From Spirochaetota bacterium (lineage in GTDB: Bacteria > Spirochaetota > Spirochaetia > Treponematales > Treponemataceae), in assembly GCA_023398165.1 (NCBI GenBank), contig JAEWSQ010000022.1, positions 51,654-115,653 of the forward strand: a DNA stretch of 64,000 nucleotides, in the 5' to 3' direction. Below the pieces are notes generated by a model. That model had not been told where the DNA came from and searched no databases. It saw nothing but the letters and a program-made list of their open reading frames with translations. A program made the position numbers and the translations under genes. This document shows, in pieces, positions 18,468 to 27,619 of this stretch. Position 1 is the first letter of the stretch, and the number at the start of each line of letters is the position of its first letter.

Positions 18468-19802
18468 ATGAAAGGAAAATTCAATTTTGCTGTAGATGAA
18501 CTTGGACCATGCAAGGTTCCATCCCCAATAAAACTGTCAACGGTGCAGGGTGACTACATTGCCAATTACGTAAAAGACAACGAATTTGTCCGCTACAACA
18601 TAGATTTTTGCGGCGATGTTCCCGAAGCAGATTCAGACTTGCTCGCGAATAATCTTATACAGAAAGCAGGCCCCAGAGAACTTCTTTATTTTAACCCGGC
18701 TCATGTTAATGCCGGAATCTGCACCTGCGGAGGTCTGTGCCCGGGCATTAACGATGTTATACGGGCAATAGTGAGGTGTCTCTATAACCGTTACGGTGTA
18801 CGGCGTATCCGCGGAATACGATTCGGTTTTAAAGGCCTTCTGCCCGATCAGGGCTATTCTCCTATAGATCTTACACCGGATATGGTCGATGACATACATA
18901 AAGTCGGCGGTTCATTTCTCGGCACCAGCAGAGGCGGCGGCGACCGTGTGATTGAAATTGTCGATGCCATTGAGTCGCTTAACATGAATATGTTTTTCAT
19001 TGTCGGAGGAGACGGCACACAGAGAGGTGCGCTCGAAATTGCAGAGGAAATTGAAAAAAGAGGCTTGAAAGTTGCCGTTATAGGAATTCCTAAAACAGTT
19101 GATAACGACCTTGTTTTTATTCAACGCTCTTTCGGTTTTGAAACCGCCGTCGAAAAGGCGACAGAAGCAGTCTCGGCTGCTCATATGGAAGCGCATTCAC
19201 ATATTAACGGCATTGGACTCATAAAGCTGATGGGAAGAGAATCGGGGTTTATTGCAACAGCAACCGCCCTTGCCTCCCATGAAGCAAATTTCTGTCTTAT
19301 TCCGGAAGTTCCCTTTGACCTCGAAGGCGAAAAGGGATTCCTCAAAGAACTCGAACTGCGTCTCGAAAAAAGGCATCATGCCGTAGTAATTGCAGCTGAA
19401 GGTGCGGCTCAGGATCTCATAAATGCAACCGGGGAAAAAGATGCTTCGGGAAACATTAAACTCGCGGACATCGGTATTTTCCTCAAGGATACAATAACAG
19501 AGTACTTCAAACAAAGGAAAATACATATTAACTTGAAGTATATTGATCCGAGCTACCAGATACGTTCCGCCCCGTCCACTCCGTCTGATTCAATTTACTG
19601 CGAAAGACTCGGCAACAATGCAGTACACGCTGCAATGGCAGGCAAAACAAAAATTGTCATCGGTCTCGTACATGATAAATTCGTTCATCTTCCGACAAGA
19701 CTTGTTACAGCCCGGCGCAATAAGGTAAACCCGGAAGGTTCGCTCTGGCGCGATGCGATTGATGCAACAGGCCAGCCCCTGCTGATGGTAAACCCCAAAT
19801 AA
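18468..19802 (+). CDS. pfkA: 6-phosphofructokinase, ATP-type of the atypical group
   Basis: 444 aa; phosphorylates fructose 6-phosphate in glycolysis. CGGLCPGIND starts the nucleotide fold (about 87-96), VGGDGTQRGA carries the phosphoryl-donor residue and GIPKTVDNDL the catalytic Asp (D212). The position that separates donors (E. coli G104) is Gly here (G183), as in ATP enzymes, while the E. coli G124 position is Lys (K209), as in the long PPi-related clade. This G/K combination is known from the ATP-using members of the PPi-PFK-like group, so ATP is predicted despite the PPi-like architecture. Strong SD AAGGAGA. Monocistronic, closed by a terminator at 19806. Confidence 0.92.
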   Translation: MKGKFNFAVDELGPCKVPSPIKLSTVQGDYIANYVKDNEFVRYNIDFCGDVPEADSDLLANNLIQKAGPRELLYFNPAHVNAGICTCGGLCPGINDVIRAIVRCLYNRYGVRRIRGIRFGFKGLLPDQGYSPIDLTPDMVDDIHKVGGSFLGTSRGGGDRVIEIVDAIESLNMNMFFIVGGDGTQRGALEIAEEIEKRGLKVAVIGIPKTVDNDLVFIQRSFGFETAVEKATEAVSAAHMEAHSHINGIGLIKLMGRESGFIATATALASHEANFCLIPEVPFDLEGEKGFLKELELRLEKRHHAVVIAAEGAAQDLINATGEKDASGNIKLADIGIFLKDTITEYFKQRKIHINLKYIDPSYQIRSAPSTPSDSIYCERLGNNAVHAAMAGKTKIVIGLVHDKFVHLPTRLVTARRNKVNPEGSLWRDAIDATGQPLLMVNPK

Positions 19803-19805
19803 AAC

Positions 19806-19850
19806 AAAAAACCTTGTGTAGAACATTCACCGTTCCCCGCAAGGTTTTTC
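19806..19850. terminator. Bidirectional terminator between pfkA and the beta-CASP gene
   Basis: AAAAACCTTG and CAAGGTTTTT (arms about 19807-19816 and 19840-19849) form a 10-bp stem flanked by A and T runs, 4 bp after the pfkA stop and ~50 bp after the end of the convergent gene. It can serve both. Confidence 0.75.
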
Positions 19851-19899
19851 TATATAATCATTCTACTTTTTCAAATAACCCATTGAACAATCACTTCTC

Positions 19900-21318
19900 T
19901 TACAGATCGTAGGTTTTACCGTATTCAACGATTTCGACATCATTGAAACCGTTTAAAGCAAGCTGTTCTTTAAAAAATATCTGCGCCTCATGTTCACCAT
20001 GCACCATGAAAATTCTCTTTAATCTGGAAGTATCGATTGCCTTCATCCATTCAATGGTTTCTGCATAATCGGCGTGTGCGCTGAACGCATTAATCTGCTC
20101 AATATCGGCTTTAACCTTGTACCAGTCCCCCATGATACGGACTTCTTCCTCCCTGTTCTGCAGTCTGCGGCCGAGTGTGTTCTCCGCCATATACCCGACA
20201 AGGAGAACGGTATTTTTTTTGTCGCCGATATTGTTGGCAAGGTGGTGCAGAACGCGGCCGGCTTCGCACATACCGTCTGCACTGATAATTATCATTGGGC
20301 CTGACCGCTTGTTAAGAGACTTGGATTCATCAACACTGGTAACAAATGAAAGAGAATTGAATCCGAAGGGATTTTTATGATGAGTTATAAATGCTTCATG
20401 TGTTTCCTGATCGTAACATTCCGGATGCACCTGGAAAATACTGGTGGCATTCGTTGCCATAGGAGAATCCACATAAATCGGGATTTCAGGAATACGTTTT
20501 TTATCAACAAGGAGATGGAAATAGTAGACAAGCTCCTGTGTTCGCTCAATTGCAAACGACGGAATAATTATTTTCCCCTTTTGATCAACGGCCTTTCTTA
20601 CAATCCGTACCAGTTCATCCATCGCAACCTGAGCATCTTCATGCAGCCGGTTACCGTAAGTACTCTCAATAATGAGATAGTCAGGGGGAGGTACATTTGT
20701 CACAGGATCCCGAATGATGGGTTTATTTTTACGTCCCAGATCTCCCGTATAGAGAATAGTAAGGTCGTCTCCGTTTCGAGCCTGCCCCTTAATAGTAACG
20801 TTTGCAAAAGATGAGCCTAAGATATGCCCGGCATCAAAAAATTCTAATTGTACATCGGGAGCTATGAACATTTTCCTGTTATAGGAAACTGTGACGATTT
20901 GATTTGAAGTATCTACAACCTCTTTTTCGGTAAATAAGGGTTTCCAGGTAAAAGATTCACCCTTTTTGGAAGCCTGTTTTCTTAAATACTCAGCATCGCG
21001 CGCCTGTATATGAGCGCTATCCATCATTATGAGGTTTGCAAGATCCCGGGTTGCAGGGGTTGCATATATATTTCCGTTATACCCTTTCTTTATTAGAACC
21101 GGCAATAGTCCGCAGTGATCATAATGTGCATGAGTCAGAATAACCGATTCAAGCTTATCCGCTGCAAGGTCAAATTCCCTGTTTTTAGTGTCGGCATCGC
21201 TTCTTTTACCCTGAAAAGCACCGCAGTCAATTAAAAATATGCGTCCGTCAATTTCAAAAACATGCTTTGACCCGGTAACTTCCTGAGCAGCTCCCAGAGA
21301 ATACAGTGTTACGCTCAT
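19900..21318 (-). CDS. MBL-fold beta-CASP RNA-processing family hydrolase
   Basis: 472 aa. Metallo-beta-lactamase metal motif HAHYDHCG (H63, H65, D67, H68), then the beta-CASP insert with SFAIERTQEL and ISADGMCEAGRVLHHL, the FSAHADYAE motif and a final MVHGEHEA. The family (CPSF73/Ysh1-like bacterial members) includes RNA endonucleases, so an RNase acting on mRNA or structured RNA is likely; it is shorter than RNase J and lacks that enzyme's C-terminal domain. SD GAGGAAGG precedes ATG. It is transcribed away from the DUF2804-like gene and convergent with pfkA. Confidence 0.88.
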   Translation of the reverse strand: MSVTLYSLGAAQEVTGSKHVFEIDGRIFLIDCGAFQGKRSDADTKNREFDLAADKLESVILTHAHYDHCGLLPVLIKKGYNGNIYATPATRDLANLIMMDSAHIQARDAEYLRKQASKKGESFTWKPLFTEKEVVDTSNQIVTVSYNRKMFIAPDVQLEFFDAGHILGSSFANVTIKGQARNGDDLTILYTGDLGRKNKPIIRDPVTNVPPPDYLIIESTYGNRLHEDAQVAMDELVRIVRKAVDQKGKIIIPSFAIERTQELVYYFHLLVDKKRIPEIPIYVDSPMATNATSIFQVHPECYDQETHEAFITHHKNPFGFNSLSFVTSVDESKSLNKRSGPMIIISADGMCEAGRVLHHLANNIGDKKNTVLLVGYMAENTLGRRLQNREEEVRIMGDWYKVKADIEQINAFSAHADYAETIEWMKAIDTSRLKRIFMVHGEHEAQIFFKEQLALNGFNDVEIVEYGKTYDL

Positions 21319-21399
21319 AAAACCTTCCTCGTTAAAAAATACTAGAATTAATAGTACAACCGAACTATTAAAATCGCAAGTAAAAACACAAAAAAACCT

Positions 21400-21427
21400 T
21401 TGCTTTTACCCTCTCATTTGATATAAT
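21400..21427 (+). promoter_or_regulatory. Promoter of the DUF2804-like gene
   Basis: TTGCTT (21400-21405), 16-bp spacer, TATAAT (21422-21427). Start predicted near 21434, leaving a leader of about 12 nt that contains GAGG before the TTG start codon at 21446. Confidence 0.55.
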
Positions 21428-21445
21428 CAAATTCGAGGTTCAGAT

Positions 21446-22510
21446 TTGTATTCAAGAACATATTTTAAAACACCTGAAAAACTCATAAGAAACGGTAAAG
21501 CCGTATTCGGTTCATTTGAGGAACCTCCTAAAAGCCTGGATATAAGGGGCGTATGGTTTCCGTTCGGGGTTCTTCCATTTCCGCCTTTTATTACCAATTT
21601 ACGAATTAGAAGCACACTCTTTTTTGAATTTTCAACAGAAACATTTACCGGAAGCCTCGAACTTCTTGATACAAAGGTTTTCGGCTATATGAAATTTGTC
21701 ATTTGGGACCGTTCAACGGGAAAGAAATACGCATACAATAATTTTATGGGCTTACGCAGAAGACTCATTCCCAAAAATCTCAACGCGTCAGTATGCGCAA
21801 CATTCAATAAAAACCGCTATGTCCGCCTCGCATGGGATCGGAGAATAAACCGCTTTTCATGTATATTCAGCATGAAAGGAGATGACGTGAGGCCGAGTAT
21901 TTCCGGCACCTTTATATCGTCATTTAACGGACCTCTTTTTTCACAACTGACATCGGTAAACCCCGCTCCATCGTTCAGACGGTGTTCTGCTTTGTTTCAG
22001 ATGACTAATGAGTTCAAGGGTACTGTTTCAAGCTGTCAGAGAAAAAAAGGCGAAGATATATACGAACAGAAAGGTCTTTTTTTATTCGGTATAAAGAGAG
22101 CTTACTATAATTTACGTCACAGCGAAGATAGTCTTACGGCACAGGGAATCATTAAGGGGAAGCATGTTGTTTTTAGAATAACAGCGGCCAATAATGATGC
22201 CTTCGTTCCCGATATGTATAATGATAATATTCTTATTGTCGACGGCGAAAAAACACTGCTTCCGCCTGTAAAAATTACAAGACCCTCAGGATTTCAGGGT
22301 AAATGGGTAATACAGGACACAGAGAGCATGATAGATTTGTCATTTACACCAAAATCTGATGATCTGCGGCTTTTCAGCATTTTTGTACTCCACGCAAGAT
22401 TTCACACAACACAGGGATCTTTTGACGGTGTTCTTTTGACCGGAAAGGGAGAAGAAATTCACTTAAAAGATTTTACAGGTATTGCCGGAAAGCAGCGTAT
22501 CCGTCTGTAG
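21446..22510 (+). CDS. DUF2804-like protein of unknown function
   Basis: 354 aa starting at TTG with GAGG 8 nt upstream. The layout resembles DUF2804 proteins: an opening with GVWFPFGVLPFPPFITNLRI, a central strand-rich part (SLELLDTKVFGYMKFVIWDR) and a C-terminal part of the type DNILIVDGEKTLLPPVKI ... FDGVLLTGKGEEIHLKDFTGIAG. No catalytic motif, signal peptide or membrane segment is visible. It is transcribed just ahead of a second gene of unknown function, 10 bp apart, so the two are probably an operon. The family call is from memory of the pattern and is uncertain. Confidence 0.6.
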   Translation: MYSRTYFKTPEKLIRNGKAVFGSFEEPPKSLDIRGVWFPFGVLPFPPFITNLRIRSTLFFEFSTETFTGSLELLDTKVFGYMKFVIWDRSTGKKYAYNNFMGLRRRLIPKNLNASVCATFNKNRYVRLAWDRRINRFSCIFSMKGDDVRPSISGTFISSFNGPLFSQLTSVNPAPSFRRCSALFQMTNEFKGTVSSCQRKKGEDIYEQKGLFLFGIKRAYYNLRHSEDSLTAQGIIKGKHVVFRITAANNDAFVPDMYNDNILIVDGEKTLLPPVKITRPSGFQGKWVIQDTESMIDLSFTPKSDDLRLFSIFVLHARFHTTQGSFDGVLLTGKGEEIHLKDFTGIAGKQRIRL

Positions 22511-22520
22511 GGAGATGCAC

Positions 22521-24614
22521 GTGAGCGATCAAAAACAAAATAAGCCTAAAGCAGTATATAATCCCGGCGAGCTCGACAAAACAAGAAAGAATATAGGAGA
22601 GGTCTCCAAAGAAGAAGCAATGAGAGTTGCAAAACTTCTTGGAGGTGAAGTAGGTGTTGAAAAATCAATAGACACTTCCGAAACACTCGCAAAAAAAAGA
22701 AGAACGTATGCGCATAGAAAAAGCGCTGACACCTCTGCACCGCAAAATTCGAATACCTCTGCACCGCTATCCCCCCTGCTCCAGCAGAAAACACAGGAAA
22801 GAAATACGCTTCCCTCAATATCGTCAAAAGAGAAGGCATTGATCGACAAATTAATGGCAAGTCAGGAATATAGAATAAAACCGAACTACGGGTTTTTCAC
22901 CTTTCTCCTGAATTTGAGAAAAGGAGGAACCGAACGGGTACTAAGCGACTTCATCCTTAATACTCTTCACAATCAGCTGGGACATCTGCAAAAATTCAGT
23001 TCATCGATGAAGCATCTGATCAGTCCTGCAGGCGAACCTTATAAACAGCAGCTGCAGCAGAATCCGGGAACATACTATAAAGCAATAAAGTTTATGACAG
23101 AATGGGATTTGACCGCCTTAAGAGACTGCTACACTGAACTTGAACGTAAAGCCGATGAATGCACGGTCACAATGCTCATACCATACACAAGAACCCTGTA
23201 CCGCTCACTTTTAAAAATCTATTTTCTCGGTGAATCGAAAATCATTTCATACATAAAAAAGGCATACGGAGACATACTGCCGTCAATTTCATCCTCGCAT
23301 GAAACCCTTTTCCAGTATGCTAAGGATGCCGCCTCCGAATGGCTGTATATTAACGGTCAGATCGTAAAAGGAATGTATCCTCTTCTGCTGCGGATGTCGT
23401 CTGCTCAGTATGAGGATTTTCAAAGTTTTTTCACAGCCCGTATATCGAAAATTTTAACATTCCTGGAAATAACCAAGTACGATTTAATCCTGCCCTCTAA
23501 AGATCAGGATGAGCCGAAAACGGAAGCCTTTGATCTGTCATCGCTGCAGACCTCTGAAAAAGAAACCGTACAGGAAACAGAAACAGCTTCACTTCCTGAA
23601 AAAGAAGATGAAACCGGACTTCAGCCCATACAGGAAGCAATGCCGGCCCCGGTAAAAGAAGAGCCGGCGGAACTTATTAAACGGGGGATTACGCTTCTCG
23701 ACACACTCTTTCCCGAAGCCGGGTGGAATACACTGGAAAGCCTGCCCGACATGTACCCGTATTACCAGACATTGTATTCCTTCAGCGATGGATTTAACCT
23801 TATTTCCCCTGATAATCCCATGCAGATAACCATCATACTCCAGAGAATTCTGGAAGACCTTTTCCAGGCATGCAGAAATATTAAATTCAGCATAGATAAA
23901 GAACCCGATTTTATGGTTCTTGAAGATACCCTATCTGATATTTTTTCTGAATGGTCATTATACCGCGAACATGTCTGCGAGAGAAGCTACCTTGCGGAAC
24001 TCAAGGATTATGTTAATCATATTTATACCCAGTCCGATTTCGGAATTTCACCCTACGCCAAGAAAAAACTTTCAAATCTTTTATGGCAGACAAAGTATTT
24101 ATTTTTACCCCATCTGTCATTTGAGCTTATATTCATGGAGCGTCCCGATAAAGATGCAACGTATAAACCTATGCCTAAACGCGTGGAATACTTAAAAACA
24201 GTTTTTTCTCTGCTCATTTCACGCATAGAACAGAATATTGATTCACTCAACAGCGATATTTCAAAAATTAACGAAGATCTGCACGGGGCGGCAAATCTCT
24301 TTGCACCCTACCGTTTCGATGTACCCAACATTACATCAAGAAGAGTCGATGTTCTTCTGGGCGGAAAAAAATCAAAAAATGCGAATAACTTTAATTTACT
24401 AAAATATACTCTTTGTATTGTTGCAGTACTCGATTGGTGGATTAATAATCCTGACAGCCCCGGATACTCTAAAGCAAGCAAAATTCCCTACCGCGTTTCA
24501 CTCGAGACAGGTTCCCCCGTTTTCTCTGTTCCAACCAGGAATGACCAGAACAGTCTTTTCCTGCAAAAAATGAAGGAAAAAACAGCTTCAAGAGAATTAG
24601 AGCATCAAAATTGA
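22521..24614 (+). CDS. Large helical protein of unknown function
   Basis: The open frame begins at 22482 inside the upstream gene, but GGGAG (22510-22514) is well placed for GTG at 22521, giving 697 aa. I do not recognise a family. The N-terminal ~100 residues are charged and low in complexity (GELDKTRKNIGEVSKEEAMRVAK; Ser/Thr/Pro-rich 70-105), then a helical domain (115-330), an acidic Glu/Thr/Pro-rich linker (345-390) and a second helical domain (395-680). No signal peptide, TM helix or nucleotide motif is seen, so it is probably a cytoplasmic structural or scaffold protein, perhaps spirochaete-specific. It ends 8 bp from the convergent thyX stop. Confidence 0.75.
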   Translation: MSDQKQNKPKAVYNPGELDKTRKNIGEVSKEEAMRVAKLLGGEVGVEKSIDTSETLAKKRRTYAHRKSADTSAPQNSNTSAPLSPLLQQKTQERNTLPSISSKEKALIDKLMASQEYRIKPNYGFFTFLLNLRKGGTERVLSDFILNTLHNQLGHLQKFSSSMKHLISPAGEPYKQQLQQNPGTYYKAIKFMTEWDLTALRDCYTELERKADECTVTMLIPYTRTLYRSLLKIYFLGESKIISYIKKAYGDILPSISSSHETLFQYAKDAASEWLYINGQIVKGMYPLLLRMSSAQYEDFQSFFTARISKILTFLEITKYDLILPSKDQDEPKTEAFDLSSLQTSEKETVQETETASLPEKEDETGLQPIQEAMPAPVKEEPAELIKRGITLLDTLFPEAGWNTLESLPDMYPYYQTLYSFSDGFNLISPDNPMQITIILQRILEDLFQACRNIKFSIDKEPDFMVLEDTLSDIFSEWSLYREHVCERSYLAELKDYVNHIYTQSDFGISPYAKKKLSNLLWQTKYLFLPHLSFELIFMERPDKDATYKPMPKRVEYLKTVFSLLISRIEQNIDSLNSDISKINEDLHGAANLFAPYRFDVPNITSRRVDVLLGGKKSKNANNFNLLKYTLCIVAVLDWWINNPDSPGYSKASKIPYRVSLETGSPVFSVPTRNDQNSLFLQKMKEKTASRELEHQN

Positions 24615-24622
24615 GTTATATT

Positions 24623-25459
24623 TTAAAGCTGTTTTCCGGTTTTAATCTTTTCCTTAAAGCGGTCAAGTTCCTTCCCTTCAAGAGAACCTTTTTTCCCCTC
24701 TAAAAGAGCTTTCAGTTCTTTCATTTCATCAGCGGAAAAATTCACCGCGTTCTGTTTGTGGTTTTCAAAAGACCGTACTGCCAGGGGTGCAACTTTTCGT
24801 GTAATTTCAAGCAGTACTTCTGCATAATCGCGGATTTCCTTTTGAGCATGGGAATCGAGGCGCAGACGTAAAAAGTGGAACAAGTTATGAAGATCGATCT
24901 GCCAGTACATTTCAGTGTACAAAGCAAGAGGAAGATTGACGCGGGCTATTTCGCGGGCAAGACCGCTGTCAATGAGTCTGGAATAATCGGCATATACCGC
25001 TTTCTGCCCCTGCTCAAGACCTGTTTTTACCATTTCACGAAATTCAGGAGTAACAGAGTCTTCAGATCTGCCCTGTTTATTATCGGTACTTTGCTTGCAT
25101 ATATCGGTATCTGAAGGAACATAAAATTCATCCCTCATAACAGAGTATCTTCCCGAGATTTCATTCAACCGGGCTGTCCGGTGTCTGATCCACTGGCGGG
25201 CGACGAAAATAGGCATTTTTACATGGAAGGTAAGAACAACCTGTTCAAACGGGGATGTATGATCATGACGCAAAAGATAATCTATTAATCCGGCATCTTC
25301 CCGGATAGTTTTAGTACCCTCACCGTACGAAACGCGTGCGGACTGAACAATACGGGCATCTCCGCCCAGATAATCCACCAGACGTATAAAACCCTTATCC
25401 AGCACTTTATATTCTTTATCCAGTATTGCTTCTGCTTCGGGAATAACACAATGAGCCAT
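24623..25459 (-). CDS. thyX: FAD-dependent thymidylate synthase
   Basis: 278 aa; makes dTMP from dUMP with methylenetetrahydrofolate and FAD. The ThyX signature (RHR..R.NE.S.RYS) is at residues 92-105, with HDHTSPFEQ upstream and LRLDSHAQKEIRDYA downstream. It is slightly longer than typical ThyX (~220-250 aa), with a Lys-rich C-terminal tail (LKALLEGKKGSLEGKEL). SD AAGGGG before ATG. It follows tonB by 64 bp in the same direction and may be the last gene of that transcript or have its own weak promoter. Confidence 0.95.
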   Translation of the reverse strand: MAHCVIPEAEAILDKEYKVLDKGFIRLVDYLGGDARIVQSARVSYGEGTKTIREDAGLIDYLLRHDHTSPFEQVVLTFHVKMPIFVARQWIRHRTARLNEISGRYSVMRDEFYVPSDTDICKQSTDNKQGRSEDSVTPEFREMVKTGLEQGQKAVYADYSRLIDSGLAREIARVNLPLALYTEMYWQIDLHNLFHFLRLRLDSHAQKEIRDYAEVLLEITRKVAPLAVRSFENHKQNAVNFSADEMKELKALLEGKKGSLEGKELDRFKEKIKTGKQL

Positions 25460-25523
25460 ACAAAACCCCTTTTTACTTTATTATTGTTATTTTGACATAA
25501 AAAGAGTGATTTTTCAAGCTCTT

Positions 25524-26156
25524 CTACTTCAATGAAAACCTTACCGGATAACGGAACCGGACAGCAACTGTTTTGCCGTTCGCAGTTGCAGGTACGCATG
25601 TTACGTCTCTCATCGCCTCAACCGCAGCCTCCGCAAATCCGTAGCCGGGATCTTTTAACACTTCAATCTTCCGGATTACGCCCTCACTGTCAATAAAAAG
25701 CTCAAGATATACTACGCCTTCTATTCCCTGCCGTAAGGCCATTGCAGGATATACTATATTTTCAAGAATTTGTGCAGTCGGTATCTGCGGAATAGTGGAA
25801 ATCTTATGCTGGGGTACATACTCAATTTCCTGCGGAACTGAGACAGGAGGCACTTCTTCTGCTGTTTCGATGATTTCCTCATCAGTTACCATAACAGTCT
25901 CGGAGGAGGCAACCTGGACAGTCTCCTGGGGAATTACTTCTCTTACTTCCATTTTCGGAGGAGGGGGAGGCGGAACGAATTCTTCAATATCGACAAGTTT
26001 TAATACCTCATATGATTCATCTTTTTTCTGCTCCTGAATCTTAGTTTGGAATTTAATAAAAAGCAGAGCAAAAATATGAAGGCCGAGCACCGACAGAATA
26101 ATAAGGGGTTTAATGTAACGCTGAAAGGAAGCAAGTTTTATAGAGGGAATCATCAA
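25524..26156 (-). CDS. tonB: TonB energy transducer
   Basis: 210 aa: a single N-terminal TM helix (about 18-34, IILSVLGLHIFALLFIKF), a Pro-rich periplasmic linker (FVPPPPPPK; Val/Glu/Pro-rich to ~110) and the C-terminal TonB domain (EGVVYLELFIDSEGVIRKIEVL ... VRFRYPVRFSLK) that contacts TonB boxes. It carries ExbB/ExbD proton-motive energy to an outer-membrane receptor. Its ATG overlaps the second exbD stop by 4 bp, and the whole set from the receptor to tonB is translationally coupled, which argues for a dedicated TonB. Confidence 0.92.
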   Translation of the reverse strand: MMIPSIKLASFQRYIKPLIILSVLGLHIFALLFIKFQTKIQEQKKDESYEVLKLVDIEEFVPPPPPPKMEVREVIPQETVQVASSETVMVTDEEIIETAEEVPPVSVPQEIEYVPQHKISTIPQIPTAQILENIVYPAMALRQGIEGVVYLELFIDSEGVIRKIEVLKDPGYGFAEAAVEAMRDVTCVPATANGKTVAVRFRYPVRFSLK

Positions 26157-26557
26157 AGCTCCTCCCTCACCACAAAACTGACCACTCTGTGCTGAAGTTT
26201 CTGCAGTATTTTTACCGCTGTATCAACATACTTGTAAGGAGTATTTCTGTCTGCAATTATATGAACTCTAACAAGGGGATCTTTAATAACAGCCTCAGAT
26301 ATCAGAGATTCCAAATACTCAGGACTCACGTATTGTCCTTCCACACTGACTTTTCCGTCTCTGCGTATCCATATTTCAAAATTCTCGTCAGCCTCTGTTT
26401 TCTCTATCTGTTTAGCTTCGGTATACTCAATTTTCTCTTCATATTTCTGATTGATTAATGAAATAACCATAATGAAGATTAATAATAAAAATCCAATATC
26501 AGACATGGAAGCAGTGGCAATAACAGGTTTTCTCCTTTTCTTTTTAACATTAAACAT
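26153..26557 (-). CDS. exbD: ExbD-family proton channel subunit (second copy)
   Basis: 134 aa from the ATG at 26557 (AGGA ~9 nt upstream); a longer frame from 26593 would overlap the neighbour by 44 bp and lacks an SD. One N-terminal TM helix with the proton-carrying aspartate in SMSDIGFLLLIFIM, then a periplasmic domain (EIWIRRDGKVSVEGQYVS ... VHIIADRNTPYKYV). It differs clearly from the preceding exbD. The start overlaps the upstream exbD stop by 8 bp. Confidence 0.9.
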   Translation of the reverse strand: MFNVKKKRRKPVIATASMSDIGFLLLIFIMVISLINQKYEEKIEYTEAKQIEKTEADENFEIWIRRDGKVSVEGQYVSPEYLESLISEAVIKDPLVRVHIIADRNTPYKYVDTAVKILQKLQHRVVSFVVREEL

Positions 26558-26957
26558 CGCTGTCCATCCTGAAAGAAAAGTTTTCCACATCAAGCCGCCG
26601 TATTTCGTGAATTATGTCAACCACCGACTGATACTGTACATCGCTTCCGATTACCAGTAAAAAAGTCATATTCGGGTACTTCTCATGTTTTGACTGCACC
26701 TGAGAACCAAGATCTTCAAGGCTTACTTCTTTTCCGTCAAGAATGATCGCACCGCTGTTTTGCAGTGTACAGCGCATCAAGTCCTCCTGATGAACAAGAC
26801 GGGGATGTGATGAATCGGGAAGAGTAATAAGAAAACCTTTTGTGGTGTTAAATCCCGCAATAACAATGAAAAAAATTATTAGTAAAAAAGAAAGATCATT
26901 GAGAGAACCGGAACTTCCGGGATCATCAAAACTTCTTCTCTTCGGCTTTAAGTTCAT
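26550..26957 (-). CDS. exbD: ExbD-family proton channel subunit (first copy)
   Basis: 135 aa. N-terminal cytoplasmic basic segment, TM helix with the conserved Asp in LNDLSFLLIIFFIV, then a small periplasmic domain (AIILDGKEVSLEDLGSQV ... LLVIGSDVQYQSVV). With ExbB it forms the inner-membrane motor that energises TonB. ATGA overlap with exbB. Two different exbD genes in one operon could form a mixed ExbD dimer or serve two states. Confidence 0.9.
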   Translation of the reverse strand: MNLKPKRRSFDDPGSSGSLNDLSFLLIIFFIVIAGFNTTKGFLITLPDSSHPRLVHQEDLMRCTLQNSGAIILDGKEVSLEDLGSQVQSKHEKYPNMTFLLVIGSDVQYQSVVDIIHEIRRLDVENFSFRMDSDV

Positions 26958-27607
26958 TCTTCTTCACTTTTAGAACCGGCATTATAGTCTATGAGAACCG
27001 GAACAAGCTCGTTAACAGATTTTGTAATCTCCGCAGTAAACGTGTCGACCCGCTGAACCAGAAGGTTGTAGCCGATTAAAGCGGCGATTGCAATTATGAG
27101 ACCGAACACGGTTGTTATAAGTGCTTCATAAATACCGTTAGCAACAAGCTGCGCATTCACATCTGTGGCTGCTGCGATGGATTTAAATGCCCCGATCATT
27201 CCTGAAACAGTACCCAAAAATCCTGTCAACGGTGCAATAGAAGACAAGGCTGTAAGATAGGTAAATCCGTTTTCCATACGCCGTATGCGTTCATAGGCCT
27301 CCCCTTCAGCGGCCTTTTCCATACGGGCTTCACCGTATTTCGAGCTCTGAAGCAGCGTAAGAAGAATAGATGCCGCTGTCTGCCGCCGCGGAAGAGACTG
27401 CAAAAGTTCAACGGCAGAAGCAATTTTTTTTTGCAGCAGTAAATCCTTAACGGAATCGGTTACTTTTTTTACTTTAATATCGTGATACAGGAGATATGCG
27501 GTCCGCTCTATAAGAAGAGCCATAGTTGCAACTGAGAATAACAGAAGCGGCCACATAAACACTCCGCCTAACTTAAATAATTCAATTAAACTCCATTGTT
27601 CTTCCAT
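26954..27607 (-). CDS. exbB: ExbB/TolQ-type MotA-family proton channel
   Basis: 217 aa with three TM helices (about 13-33, 120-142, 157-180) and the MotA/TolQ/ExbB core motif (SSIAPLTGFLGTVSGMIGAF, then NGIYEALITTVFGLIIAIAA). Forms the pentameric inner-membrane channel around ExbD. SD AAGGAG lies upstream; it follows the lipoprotein gene by 12 bp and overlaps exbD by 4 bp. Confidence 0.92.
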   Translation of the reverse strand: MEEQWSLIELFKLGGVFMWPLLLFSVATMALLIERTAYLLYHDIKVKKVTDSVKDLLLQKKIASAVELLQSLPRRQTAASILLTLLQSSKYGEARMEKAAEGEAYERIRRMENGFTYLTALSSIAPLTGFLGTVSGMIGAFKSIAAATDVNAQLVANGIYEALITTVFGLIIAIAALIGYNLLVQRVDTFTAEITKSVNELVPVLIDYNAGSKSEEE

Positions 27608-27619
27608 ACAATCTCCTTT

